From positions 15,595,667 to 15,659,666 of the forward strand of contig CM056587.1 of NCBI GenBank assembly GCA_029721435.1: a stretch of DNA of 64,000 nucleotides, read 5' to 3'. Shown here piece after piece: positions 1 to 11,800 of the stretch. The DNA is from Gymnothorax reevesii (lineage: Eukaryota > Chordata > Actinopteri > Anguilliformes > Muraenidae). The notes under the pieces were generated by a model, which made no database searches, was not told the DNA's origin, and saw nothing but the letters and a program-made list of their open reading frames with translations. Position 1 is the first letter of the stretch. Each line of letters begins with the position of its first letter. Both the position numbers and the translations under genes were made by a program.

Positions 1-1395
1 CGCCAGTTGGCTTGGAATCCAATGAAACCAATTCATGTGGGAAGGGACAATTTCAAATGAAGAATATGTTGGAGGGCAAAATGTTGTATACATTACTGTG
101 CACTACTCCTGCGACAGTCTGTTTTAGATGGTCCTAAAAATACTTAGTCGTGTTTTAACACCACCTGCACTTTAGTTCAGTAGCATTTTACATTGTCAGA
201 CTACCTATGCTGTTGCACATAAGTAGCTTCATCAGGGTTGGGGTGAAGAGCTGGATCATTCCAGTTAAGCAGCTTTTTTGTGTGTGGCAAATTCTAAAAT
301 ATTTTTAACGTTCTTTTCATAGCATTTGATGTTAGCTACTTTAAATTAAAACTTAACGCTGCACACTAAATTCATAGGATTGTGTGTTTGACAGTATTAA
401 AAATTCAACACATGGCGCAGTTTTGCATTTCAGTCTTCAGTTATTCAGATTTTTAAAAAATCTTCCTCAACTAATGATGCACAATATGTGAAGGATCACT
501 GTGTACAAAAAACTAATTTGCATTAAAGTGCAAGTATTTGATTTTATGAATTGCCTCTCTGTGAGGATCGTTTGCCTAGTATGATGTAGTATATTGTAGA
601 TCAATTATGATTAAAATTATAAACTTTGGAAAATGAAGTGGGCATCCTTACAATGTGGGAATTTTCTCATCAACAAATATCTTGACAATTTTAATCATGT
701 CCACGATGTAGATGGGTTTCATTAAATGATATTGAGTCGTGAGTCACTTCTTTGCTCTTTTTCTGATTTGTACAACTATACAAGCAAAATGGTTCTTGTA
801 TCCATTTGTGCGCATGTTTTATTTTCTCATCTCTGTAAACACTAATCACATTTTTATTGCAGTCCAGGAGACTGCTGTCCCTCAGCAGCTAAGATGGTGG
901 CCTATGCATCCTCCAGAGTGGGTGATGTTCCCATACCCATATTTTTGCACAATGTGGATATATTTCTAGAGCCTAAATTTAGTAGTTTTCCCAGCAACAT
1001 AGGCAAATTCCAAAACAAACACATTCCAAAACGGGCTTTGTTCTATTAAGATTCAAAGGCATTTTTTTTTCCTGCGGATAATCTCTCCCCCACAACTAAG
1101 CATTTCTTCCCCGGCGATTTGCCTGAGATTGTTTATGATTGCCACCTGTGGATTTCACATTGTTGAGAATCTTTATATTTCCATAGTTTCAGAGCTGCAA
1201 AGGAAATGGGCTGTATTGTCCCAGAAATAGGGTTTTGACTTTGAAAGTCAGGTACAAACTTTGGTGCAGTGCGGCAAAATATTCAACATTTTCTACAATG
1301 TGCGTTCGTCTGTTCCTTCATGCAAAATGAAGATTAACTTTTAAGGCTAGAAAAACAAACTTGCACCTAGTCTGTATGAGGCAAATGCTGCCGTC

Positions 1396-1426
<31 letters not shown>

Positions 1427-1780
1427 AACCAGTAAGCCTATTTTGCCTTCTTTTTTTCTTCTCGGCCATTATAGAACAATGTTTATAACTTGTCCATATA
1501 AAGGCATATGCTCTTGAGACCCAAAAACCAAACATCTGAGTTGTACTTGTGATGAACACATAGGAGGGAAAGGGTTAATAATGCCTCAACTAAGTTTTGA
1601 GAAATTTGATCTCAAATTGAGCAGAACAACTCCGGGTTGGGTTTAAAGTAGTCGAAAGTAGGCATACACAAATATACCCATTTGAGATCCGAGGGAGAGC
1701 TATTTGTCCAATCTGTCTAACTGTGGAAACAATGTCTCGGGAGGGAAAAGGTCAGTAAACACACAAGAAAAGGCATTAAA
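1..1780. other. AT-rich sequence downstream of zrsr2
   Basis: No coding exon is recognisable on either strand. The stretch is AT-rich, with a pure A run at 1400-1423. In human the gene lying tail to tail with ZRSR2 is AP1S2, so a 3' UTR of that neighbour could lie here on the plus strand. That is inference only: I found no convincing AP1S2 codons. An open frame at 739-969 has no family likeness that I trust. Confidence 0.5.
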
Positions 1781-1793
1781 AATTAAAATAAGT

Positions 1794-1799
1794 TTTATT
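1794..1799 (-). promoter_or_regulatory. zrsr2 polyadenylation signal AATAAA
   Basis: The plus strand reads TTTATT, which is AATAAA on the minus strand, about 33 bases past the zrsr2 stop codon at 1832-1834. This gives a very short 3' UTR. No other canonical hexamer lies closer to the stop. Confidence 0.7.
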
Positions 1800-1831
1800 T
1801 ACACTCTGTACTTAAACTCCAGTGAGGCAGT

Positions 1832-2892
1832 TCAACTGGAGGCTGCATTGCTAAGTGAGGCTGCTGGTGAGGAGCTGTTGGAGCACCCAGTGACCTCCTG
1901 CTGCTCTAATGCACCGCCTCCAGGCGCCCCCTCAGGGAGGTGCCGAAGAGGACTCTGCTCCACTGGGTTGACGCAGTTCTCCGCTGTCTCTGCGCTCTCC
2001 TCACCCGGAGTGGAGACGGGCTGAGGAAATGCTCCCTCTCCTTCAGAAACCCTGCTGGACCCAGCAGGAGACGCCTCCCTGTTCTTCTCCCGCTGCTTCT
2101 TTTTGCTCTTCTTCTTCTTCTTGGAGCTCTTTTTGGAGCGTTTGTGGCGGCTCTTCTTGTACTTGCTGTCCTCGGTCTTTGGGCTGCGGGTTCGACTCCT
2201 CCTCCTCTTCTCTCCCTCAGCAGTCTGCTGGCTGGGTGACCCTCCATCTGGACTCCGGGATGAGGAGTGACTCTCAGATCTCCTTTCCGACTCCCGCCGG
2301 CTCCAGGACACACTGTCCCTGCTTTGACTCCGCCTGCCCTCCCTCTGACTCCTCCTGCCTTGACTGCAACTACTCCTGTCCTTACTGCGACTCCTCCTGC
2401 CTTTACTGCCACTCCTCCTGCCTTTACTGCGACTCCTCCTGCCTTTACTGCGACTCCTCCTGTCTCTACTGCGACTCCTCCTGTCCTTACTGCCACTCCT
2501 CCTGTCTCTACTGCGACTCCTCCTGTCTCTACTGCGGCGACTCCTGCCTTTACTGCGACTCCTCCTTCCCTCTCTCTGACTCCAACCTTCCCTATAACTC
2601 CTCTCCTCCTTGCTTCGACTCCGCCTCCCCCTCCCCTCCCTGCTTCGACTCCGCCTTCCTCTGGAGCTGCCCCACCACCTCCTTTTCCCGCTCCTGTCCG
2701 GGCTGTAGTTGCGGTGCCTGTCAGACCAGGCTCTCCGTTCAGAATTCCGGTCAGAATAGGGCCTGGTGAGAGCACCATTGGGAGATGTTGTCAAATCTTG
2801 GTCTGCTTCCCAAAATTCTCTAGTGGGGTTTCGGAATACATGGAGGAAGTTGCAGTGCTTTCCCTTGGGACACTTGTTCCTATCAAACAGCC
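1832..2892 (-). CDS. zrsr2: zrsr2 exon 11 (last): zinc finger 2, RS domain, tail, stop
   Basis: The acceptor is at 2893-2894 and the exon enters in phase 1 after the G of exon 10. It encodes 352 residues after the split Gly codon and stops with TGA at 1834-1832. It opens with the finger-2 motif [16 protein letters not shown] and EFWEADQD, the strongest ZRSR signature. The RS region at about 2270-2650 is internally repetitive: 15- and 30-base units encode [14 protein letters not shown] and RRSGSKG variants. [14 protein letters not shown] basic block and an acidic Ser/Pro/Glu tail follow. Long open frames on the other strand and in another frame here are shadows of the repeats. Confidence 0.95.
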
Positions 2893-5800
2893 CTGATGAA
2901 TGGGAACAAAAAATTGAAATATCAATGAATGGTATCTTAACACAGCTGTATGAGAACAACAAATTGTAACCAGCACAAATCTATCATCACCGAAACAAGT
3001 ACCAACCAAAACGCATTGCTGAATAACCCTCGGCCCGACAAGATTTCCTGCCTCAAGGTCGCAGCGCTAAGGTCAATGGTGAAATCCAGCAAAAACATGT
3101 CCTTGTACATCCATGTGTCAGAGTGAATTACCATACGAAATTTGGTGAAGCAGCGATTAGTAGTTGCCGAGTACTGACCCAGACAAGATTTCCTGACTCA
3201 AGGTCACAGCGCTAAGGTCAAACGGTGAAATCCAGGAAAAAAAAAAAAAAAGTGACGTTGCACATCTATGTGTCACAGTGAGTTACCATACCAAATTTGG
3301 TGAAGCTGCGATATTTAGTTGACGAGTACTGACCCATACAATATTTCCAGGGTCAAGGTCACAGAGCTAAGGTCAAAGGTCAAATCCAGCAAAAAACCTG
3401 ACATTGCACATCTCTGGGTCACAGTAAGTTACCATACCAATTTGGTGAAGCTGTGAGAATTAGTTGCCGAGTACTGACCCGGGCGAGATTTCCGAGCTGA
3501 AGGTCAAAGCGCTAAGGTCAAAGGTGAAATCCAGCAAAAAACCTGACGTTGCACATATGGGTCATAGTGAGTTACTGTACCAAATTTGGTGAAGCTGAGA
3601 GGGTTAATTGCCGAGTACTGGCCCGGACAACATCATGGACGGACGACAGACGGACACGCAGGTGACGACAATACCCCTCCGGCCAGAGTCGGCCAAGGGA
3701 CAAAAAGATCCAAAGAATAGCAGGGTAACACACTGATAATGGATAACAGTGCATTATGGTCTTAAAAATCACCATCTCTCCTCAATACTTAACTGCCAAT
3801 TCTAGAAAAGGAAATGATGCAGAGTCAGCCCATACAACTATACCTCAGTGCCCAATAGTGACACCTACTGGTCACTAAGGTCGATGCAATTTTCCCACTT
3901 GTTAGCCTATCAACAGTGTTATTATGCCTCAGCGCGCATGCACGCAAGCAGGGCATACGGTACTTCGTTAGTGTCAGTCATTCATTCTGTCTGTGTTACC
4001 GGGACAGCCGCTCCGCCGGTCAAAATCAAGTCTGAGAATATGGCTCTGTGGGTTAAATGCCATGATATCTTGGATTTAAATTTGCCAGATTTGAGATAGT
4101 GCTATAAGTCAAAAAATAAGCTCTATTTGACACTTCCATAGACCCCAATAGGAATCGAAGAATGCGGAAGTAATGTATGTCTTGGGGAAAGCAATTGTTC
4201 CAATCAATCAATTTATTTTCATTGGAACACGCTTGCAGGTAAGTTTATCAAATGACTTCATTTTTGGGAAATTTTAGCTGACCCCTAATAAATTTTGTTC
4301 TTTGCTTCATTTTCTGTGCCCAGCTTTAGTTTATGTTGATTGTCAGACAGCAAGCTGTTAAATTCATATTAAAGTAGATGACGTGAGCAGCTCTTAACGA
4401 TCTAGCATAACCACGTCATTTGTTCATTTAGCTACTTTAAATTAATTGCAGTTATTGGTGTTCGTTTGAATGCAAAGTTTATATTCGCTTATTAGATTCG
4501 CTGATAGTTTCAACCGCATTTTATTGCTAACTGGTTAATTTTGTTGCCTATCACACTACTTCTGTTCACTCGAAGGTTCTGCGATTCAGTGCGAAAATGA
4601 ATGGAAACAGCTTAAAAAGTCAAATCTATTTGATACAGCGATTTGATCGCATAGCAGCAAGTAATGTCATTAAGCTACGCGCAAGTTTTTATTTGCTTCA
4701 ATGCTGTTACATGGGAATGCATTTTCACCGCCTTTATTAGCATGAATATTTTTGGTGAACAACAGCTAATTCGATTGACAAGTGGATGGAAACATAGCTT
4801 ATGTCAAGCATAGATGCACAGCTAGGGCACTCTGACATGTCCACACAGAATTTTATACTTTCATCAAGGGACATGGGCTACTTGGCACAGCTGTAAGCAC
4901 CGAGGCATCAGCACCTTCGGTGCTTTCATTCATTTCTGCATATGCCCAAGTAATGAGCTGCTCACCGCATATGGCCGTCTTCCATCGTGTAACAGGTGAG
5001 AATTCACACTGCAGCTGTCTTCCGGCGTACCATCGTCCATTAAACTTGACAAAGGCTTCCATGCACTGCTCTTCCCTGTGACGCACACAGATGGGACAGA
5101 CGCATACCAATTATAAATAACCGAACATAAACAGACTTTAAAGGATCAGTGTGTAAGATTTAGAGCCATCTAGTGGTCAGATTATAGATTGCAACCGACT
5201 GACCATTCCATTTCTCAGAAAACCGATGGTGGCCGCAAAACTTGCAAAAAATGTGAAAGGTGCTCTCGTGTCAGTGCTTTTTTCATTTATTTTTTTCCCC
5301 ATTGTGGGCTACTGTAGAAAAAATGGCGGCGCAACATAGCGGTCTCCACGGATATGGACCCGTTCCCATGTAGATTTTAAGGGCTTATTCTAAGCGAAAT
5401 GAAACTCCAAGATTGTTTTCACGTGATTATACAGTACTAAAGTTGTTATTGATGTTATATTCCATTTCTGCCAAAATATCAATCTAAATTCTACACACTG
5501 CTCCTTTAACACGCAAGCTATGTGCCATGGGGCAGCGTGTGGCTGTACTGTTGAATGTCTCCGCAGAATTGTGGCAAATAGAGAAAGTGCACTTGGCCAG
5601 CTGACCGATGGCGTAGCCTCATCAGTCAATCGATTACTCAAGCCACAGACCTCCATAAACGTCGGGCCAATCCTGTTCAGCAAGATTCGTATCACAGCAT
5701 TTTTTGAGATTCTGATGGTTTCACAGTACATCGCAGTATTTTCATTATTTTTTATTTTGCATGACTCAACCTTTCGGAATAGTTCACCCAAAAATGAAAT

Positions 5801-8800
5801 TCAGTCATTTTCAACTCCACGCAAACATAGTAGAGAGAATAATAGGCCATAAAACTGTACAAAATGACGTTGTTACGGGTAAACTCTGGATGCTACCCCT
5901 TCAGGACACTTGGATTGCAGCGGACGAGCAGCATGCAGGAATATTACCAAGTTTTTGCGTAGTTTTATAGACCATTTCTTTTCGGTAACCATAGACACTT
6001 GTTATATGGATTTGCGGTGCAGGAGGAAACCGCCCCCCCACCCCCCCACCCCCAGTCTCCGGCTGCACTTTGAGGAATAAAAAACTACACCGGACTTCTC
6101 ATCAGCATGAGGGTAAGTCGATAATGACGGAATTTCATTTTTGGGTGAACTCTTCCTTTAAGTAGATTGATTGTGGTTTAATCCTTATGTTTTAACAATG
6201 CTCTGCAAACTTGAAACTTTTACAAACAGAAATTGACAACATTACCCTTTAAAACGGTAAAAGCCCCAAACATCACTTACGAATTTTAATTGGCTGGCAA
6301 CCTTGCAAGAAACATGCTAATGATGCTAAATTGAGTGCCTGTAGGTATCCATCCATCAAGTTGTAATCGAATTTTCAATGTGCTCAAACGAAAACCAAAA
6401 TGCTAATTCATGCCAAGTACTTCAAAAGTCGATTAAAACTTAATTCATATGGCAGAGGTGTTTTGGCTTGCATATCAAGTAATCCATAATGTAATTATTA
6501 ATCCATAATGTAAAATATCTAGGAGGATGGAAATGGTTAAAATGACACCGTATGAACAGAACTCCATCATCATACAGCACAGGCAGCCATGAACTTTAAT
6601 AATATGCAAAGATTTTCAAAGGTCACAAAAAAGATTTACTGAGCAAATCTTGTGGACATTATAAATTTTGCCTTTGAAAGGATTTTCAAAGTGTTTGGCT
6701 GTCCATCTTTCACCAACGAGAATAAGGCAACCATACCGATTTACTTCTAACTAATTGCGCTGAATGAGGAGATGATTCCAGAGAAAACAACTCAAATGAA
6801 GTTTTTTCAGTGACTCAGAGTCAAGATAAGGGCCTGCAGTGCATCCAAATTCCAAAATTCAATTGCAATTTTGTGACCAACACTTCACCACCTACAAAAT
6901 GCACAAAAACCCCCTAACCAGGGCAGCCCTGATGAGAGGACACACAAATGTACAGTACAGCGTATAAGGTACTTGTGATTAAGCGCAGCTGGATGAAGAC
7001 TTAGGCGAGATTAACGGGCACCTACCTCTCGTACTGGACGTACACATTTCCCCTTAAGTGAGGCTCAAAGTTGCAGCTCACCTGGAGACAGGACAGGGAA
7101 AACGGGAAGGAATTCAGGAAGGAAGTCAAATTCGAACTAGAGAGTGTTTATACTCATTAAAACAAATGTTTACCCTCCAAAAACCCCATAATATCAAAAG
7201 GCACGAGTTCAGTAGCCAATCAATGCTCCAACAAAATACAGTAGACATATTGAGCGATTTCTGAGTTATGATTCGGAAGCACTTCAGGAACGCCAATGCT
7301 GAGGGGGACTGGGCCAAAATCCTACCTTGGGGGAGACATAACTCATACACAACCCGTAAATATTTGGATAGTGACACCAAGATGGCTACAGTCCCTACAT
7401 GGCTCACAATATTTGGATGGAAATACCGACAAGCTAAAGCTGACAGGTTCAACTTTATCCTCAGTCTTTTTTAGAACAAATGCAATGGTGTGGCAGGACC
7501 AATAATGTCACTGTCCTAATGCATAGTGGCTGGAATCCATCGGTAATGCAGCATTAGGAGCAGACCTGAGGAACAGTCCTTCCTCCTGCCCCCGCCATAT
7601 TCTGAACAGTCACCTTGAACTGCACCACCTTCCCAGCACTCCTAAATTCAGGAAGCACGTCCTCGTAAAACTCCAGGAAGTTCTGGCGCACATCGTCCTC
7701 GCTGTACTCCAGGCTGGCGTCTGTGTCATAGTCGTCGCGCTGGATCTGCTCCATGCTGAAGGTGACGAACATGCTCCTGATCATCAGCGTGGTGCTGGAG
7801 GAGGGACGGACGTGAAGCCGGGAACACCTGACCGCACATGCAGAGGGGTGGGGTGGGAGGAAGTGGTCAGTACAGCAAAAAACACAGACACAGCTCATGA
7901 GGACAATGTAGTTTCACAAGATTACAAAGCTGGCGCCCATCAGTTCACATTCACATTATATATTCATATTCATATATACATTTCCTATAAGGAAACTGAG
8001 AGAAGTACCAAACATGCAGTTAGTCTTGATGAAACCCTTGATCTTACAATGGTGCAAGGAGACTTTGAGACTCAGACTTTGAGGCAAAATATTTTCAGGA
8101 ATCACAAGCAAATAGATGGTTTTTTCGTCAGTAAGGTCATCAACTCTTAAAAGTTCTATTCCACAGAAGGATTCACAACTGCTTCAGACGGTGCTGAAGA
8201 TGATACCCATCTGGGATTGAGTAAATCTGTGATGTACTGACCTCCATATTTCTACTTGATAGCTGGAAAAGGATGCAAATGCCAATTTCTAGCCACCTAC
8301 CTGTCTCCGAACCGGCAGGCTCCAGTCTTGAGGAAAAAGGGGCAATTCGCCCGGTCCTTTTCTGTCCCATAATCCAAAGGGGCCTCAGGGTTTCTCCATG
8401 GACCTGTACCCTCAAGCTGTACGAAGGGAAACGGTGTGGGAAGACCATGCAAACATCAGACCTATACTTCACTATACAGCTTCAGCTCATGGGACACTTT
8501 ATGCAGATCATCTGCTTATTTCACAGCCCAATGGGTTTCAACCTTCTCGAGTACGGCTCAAGCCATCCGAGCAAGCTTTCTGCATTTATTTTCAGAACAT
8601 GATGCAAAGAATTTCTGCTCCTAAAAGAATGACATGTCAACTGTCAAATTCCATTATCTATCAATATAGTAACGTAGAAAGGTATTAAGACACGTTTCAA
8701 ACTTGACATTTTCCAGCCAGAAGTAATCAAATTTGAATTTCCAAAATAGAAATCTTCATTGTCCACTTGTGCAAATTTGTCTTTGGCCCCACAAAAGAAC

Positions 8801-8843
8801 ATTTAGCACACAAATGCACAAAAATTGCACAACAAACTTATTA

Positions 8844-8877
<34 letters not shown>

Positions 8878-11800
8878 GTATAATTACATACATAAATAAG
8901 TAGATAAAAGAAACTGATAAGAACAGCAGCTATAAAAAGGTTTGGGTTACCCAATTGAATATGGTAATTGTAGTTGGTATTAAAGTTTTCTTAAAAATAT
9001 TCCTGATTGCTGTGGCTACCCTATGCACGAGATAAATGAGGCAAAAACCACAAGGTCTCCATTTATTCTATGCCTTTTGTAGCAACAGACATTGACATGT
9101 ATCTGGGCTACTTTGAACACACCAGCTGTGAATAAGAGTACTTGTTAGACCCAAATACAAGTGAACTTGTTGAACAAAATCCTTTAAAAACAAGCTTAAC
9201 GGGCTGCCAGGTTGGTTCACTCTAAAGAGCGGTTTTGCTGAGCAGTCGTGATCACCATAGCCCGAGTTCAAATCCAGTGCCAGTTGCGGCTGGTAGCCTT
9301 TTCAGAGGAGCACATAATTAGCTTTGCGCTGCTGGGATAAAGGTGGGATACAGCTGGCCTGGGATAACATTAGCATTGTTTGTTGCTCAAGCACCTCCTG
9401 TTGGCCAGCAGGGTGCTTGTCAATAAAATTCTAAGCTAGCACGTTTGGGTATCCTAAGCCTTAATTCTGAGTCCAGTGAAAAAGCCCAGTGTGCTGTGAC
9501 GGGTCAACTTGATCATTCACTTGTGACTGGTCAACCGCTTTGTGCATAGGTTGTAAAAGTCATGCCCCTTACTATAAATGGATTTCCACTCCAAAGCGTA
9601 AATGAGCAGGCTGCTAAAGTAGCTTGTGGGCATAACCTGCTTGATTCAAGGGCGTGCCAAATTATCCTCTTAGCGCAAAAAATCCATTGGAGACATCACC
9701 AATTGATGAAAAAATGGCTGGAAGCTATCAGAGCATCTTCTGGAGGTGACCGAGTTGTTTTTTGACACAGATATGCACATAAATACTATATGACTCACAA
9801 AACCTCATTAAAAATAATGAAAACCCCAAATATTTGAACTTTAGAAAAAAAGAGGGGAAAAACAAGCATGAAATAATGAAACAGTCAGTGGTGTTGATGA
9901 CTGATATCTGGCCTGGAAACAATGCAGCGGAGGGACAAACCGATGGAGAGGAAGATGGACAGAAGTAGGAAAAGGCACATCGGAACAATAACAGGCACTC
10001 GTGATGAGTTTCACTGAAAAATATTGAACAAGTCAGGAGTTCTGTCCCGGAAAAGAAGTGCGATGGACAGACAATCAGACAGACAGACGTGCAAAAATAC
10101 AACACTCATTCCTGTCATTCCTATGTCCCCTTCCACAGCAGGGCAGGGGATAATAAACACATACCTGGCTCTCCGCTTGGTCCAACATTTTCTGAACTGC
10201 CTCCTACAAATGGTGCAAACACATCGCTGATGAAAACCTGCAGTGAGCTAGAAGATGTCTGTTACTGTGTGTTAAGAACACAAGGGAGAGCTGGAACAGA
10301 GCGGGCCAGGAGTGGTCATATCAAATGTAATCAGCAAATATCCACAATATTTAAAACACGTAGCACTAAAAGAAAAACAAAGCAGAAATTTTTACTCTTA
10401 CTCCGTGCGCTCTTTGCTGGGTTAATCAAGATTTGCTTTTTACCCCAGTAACCCAATAAAAGGAATAAACAACAGAAAAAGATACATCGTCTCCTTGTGT
10501 GGCAGCAGGACCTGACAGGGCTGCCAGTCTTTTTCTCTTTGTGTGTGTCTTAGTTAAGGAACATCATGGACAAACTACTTGCACAGAAATAACACGCTTG
10601 AGTAACCAGAAATACAAATACGGCCGACCTTATTGAGCGTTTTGGAGAACAGAAACCTATGACACTGGCTGCAGTTACATCACTCACTGCTCACAAGGTT
10701 GAACGATAACAGAACTGCTGTACAGCATCAAAGTAATGTCTTATACCCAGAGGTGTATAATCCAGGGGTCAGAAAGTAAAAATCCTACCATGTTTTCATT
10801 CCACCCGTAAACTCCCGTCAGCAGATTTCACTAGTTAGTTTTGCCTCCCAGCTGAAGAATAGGGCCAACTCACAGGTCTTTGAGGCTGGAACAATATCCT
10901 GGGATGGAATTTTACTTTCTGAACCTGGATTATACACCTCTGCTTATACCCAACCAACATCTAATTGTGCATTGCCCATCTACAACATTTTAATTAAAGC
11001 CATTTTTCACATGGGAGTTTTAGATATACTAGAGTGAACAACTTTTAGCAGTGAGTCTGGTCTGAAGTTACAATCTGCAGGTTTTAATTTCACACAGATG
11101 TTTTAAGGATCGACCCAACATCTTTTGCAGGGCTAAAATGAAAAGCAAACCAGGAAAGTCAATTGTTCTTTGAATTTGGATACGCTCATATGCATTGCAT
11201 TTGCATGCTGGATTTATGTTTACACACAAATGCTGAAGTACTCTGTTGATTGGGCTGGTATGCAAATATAAAGAGGATATATGTGGCTGGATTTCACTAC
11301 GCTCCTACGGCACTGATCACCTCTCTGTCCATCTTCTCCTTCTGTCTTCGTTCCCTCTCCTCCTCCTCTTTTCTCTGCTGTTTTTCCCATTCCTCCTTTA
11401 TTCTCCTCTGCATGAAAAAAAAAATCAGGTTATTAATGCAAATGACAATAATCATAGAGGACCTGAAATATAATCATCAAAACGGCCACAAATAGGTCAA
11501 GACCGCCCAAAAGATTTTTTCCAAAAGATCTACTATCTTATGGGGTTTCACTCCAAAAACTGCAGCCTGAATGTACTGCCAATTACAACCAGGAAATGCT
11601 GCTGATTTGAGCGCAGGCAGAGTCAGAGCTCATTACTGAATTACGGTCCATTACAGGCTAGGAATACTGAAAGTAATACTGGATGCACTGCCTCTTACAG
11701 GCTCAGAATACTGCCCATTACAGATTGGACTATACTGCAGGTCATTTCTCTTGCTCACAGTGTGTTAGACTGGAACTTGTGACTCCATTTAAGAACACGA

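Noticed and set aside
739..969. Frame containing VQETAV after a TTTTTATTGCAG acceptor-like site
   Set aside because: VQET occurs in AP1S2, the expected convergent neighbour, but the following residues do not match, so it is most likely chance.
1906..2896. Long open frames on both strands over the zrsr2 last exon
   Set aside because: They are shadows of the repetitive RS-coding sequence. Only the minus-strand frame with [11 protein letters not shown] is homologous to a known protein.
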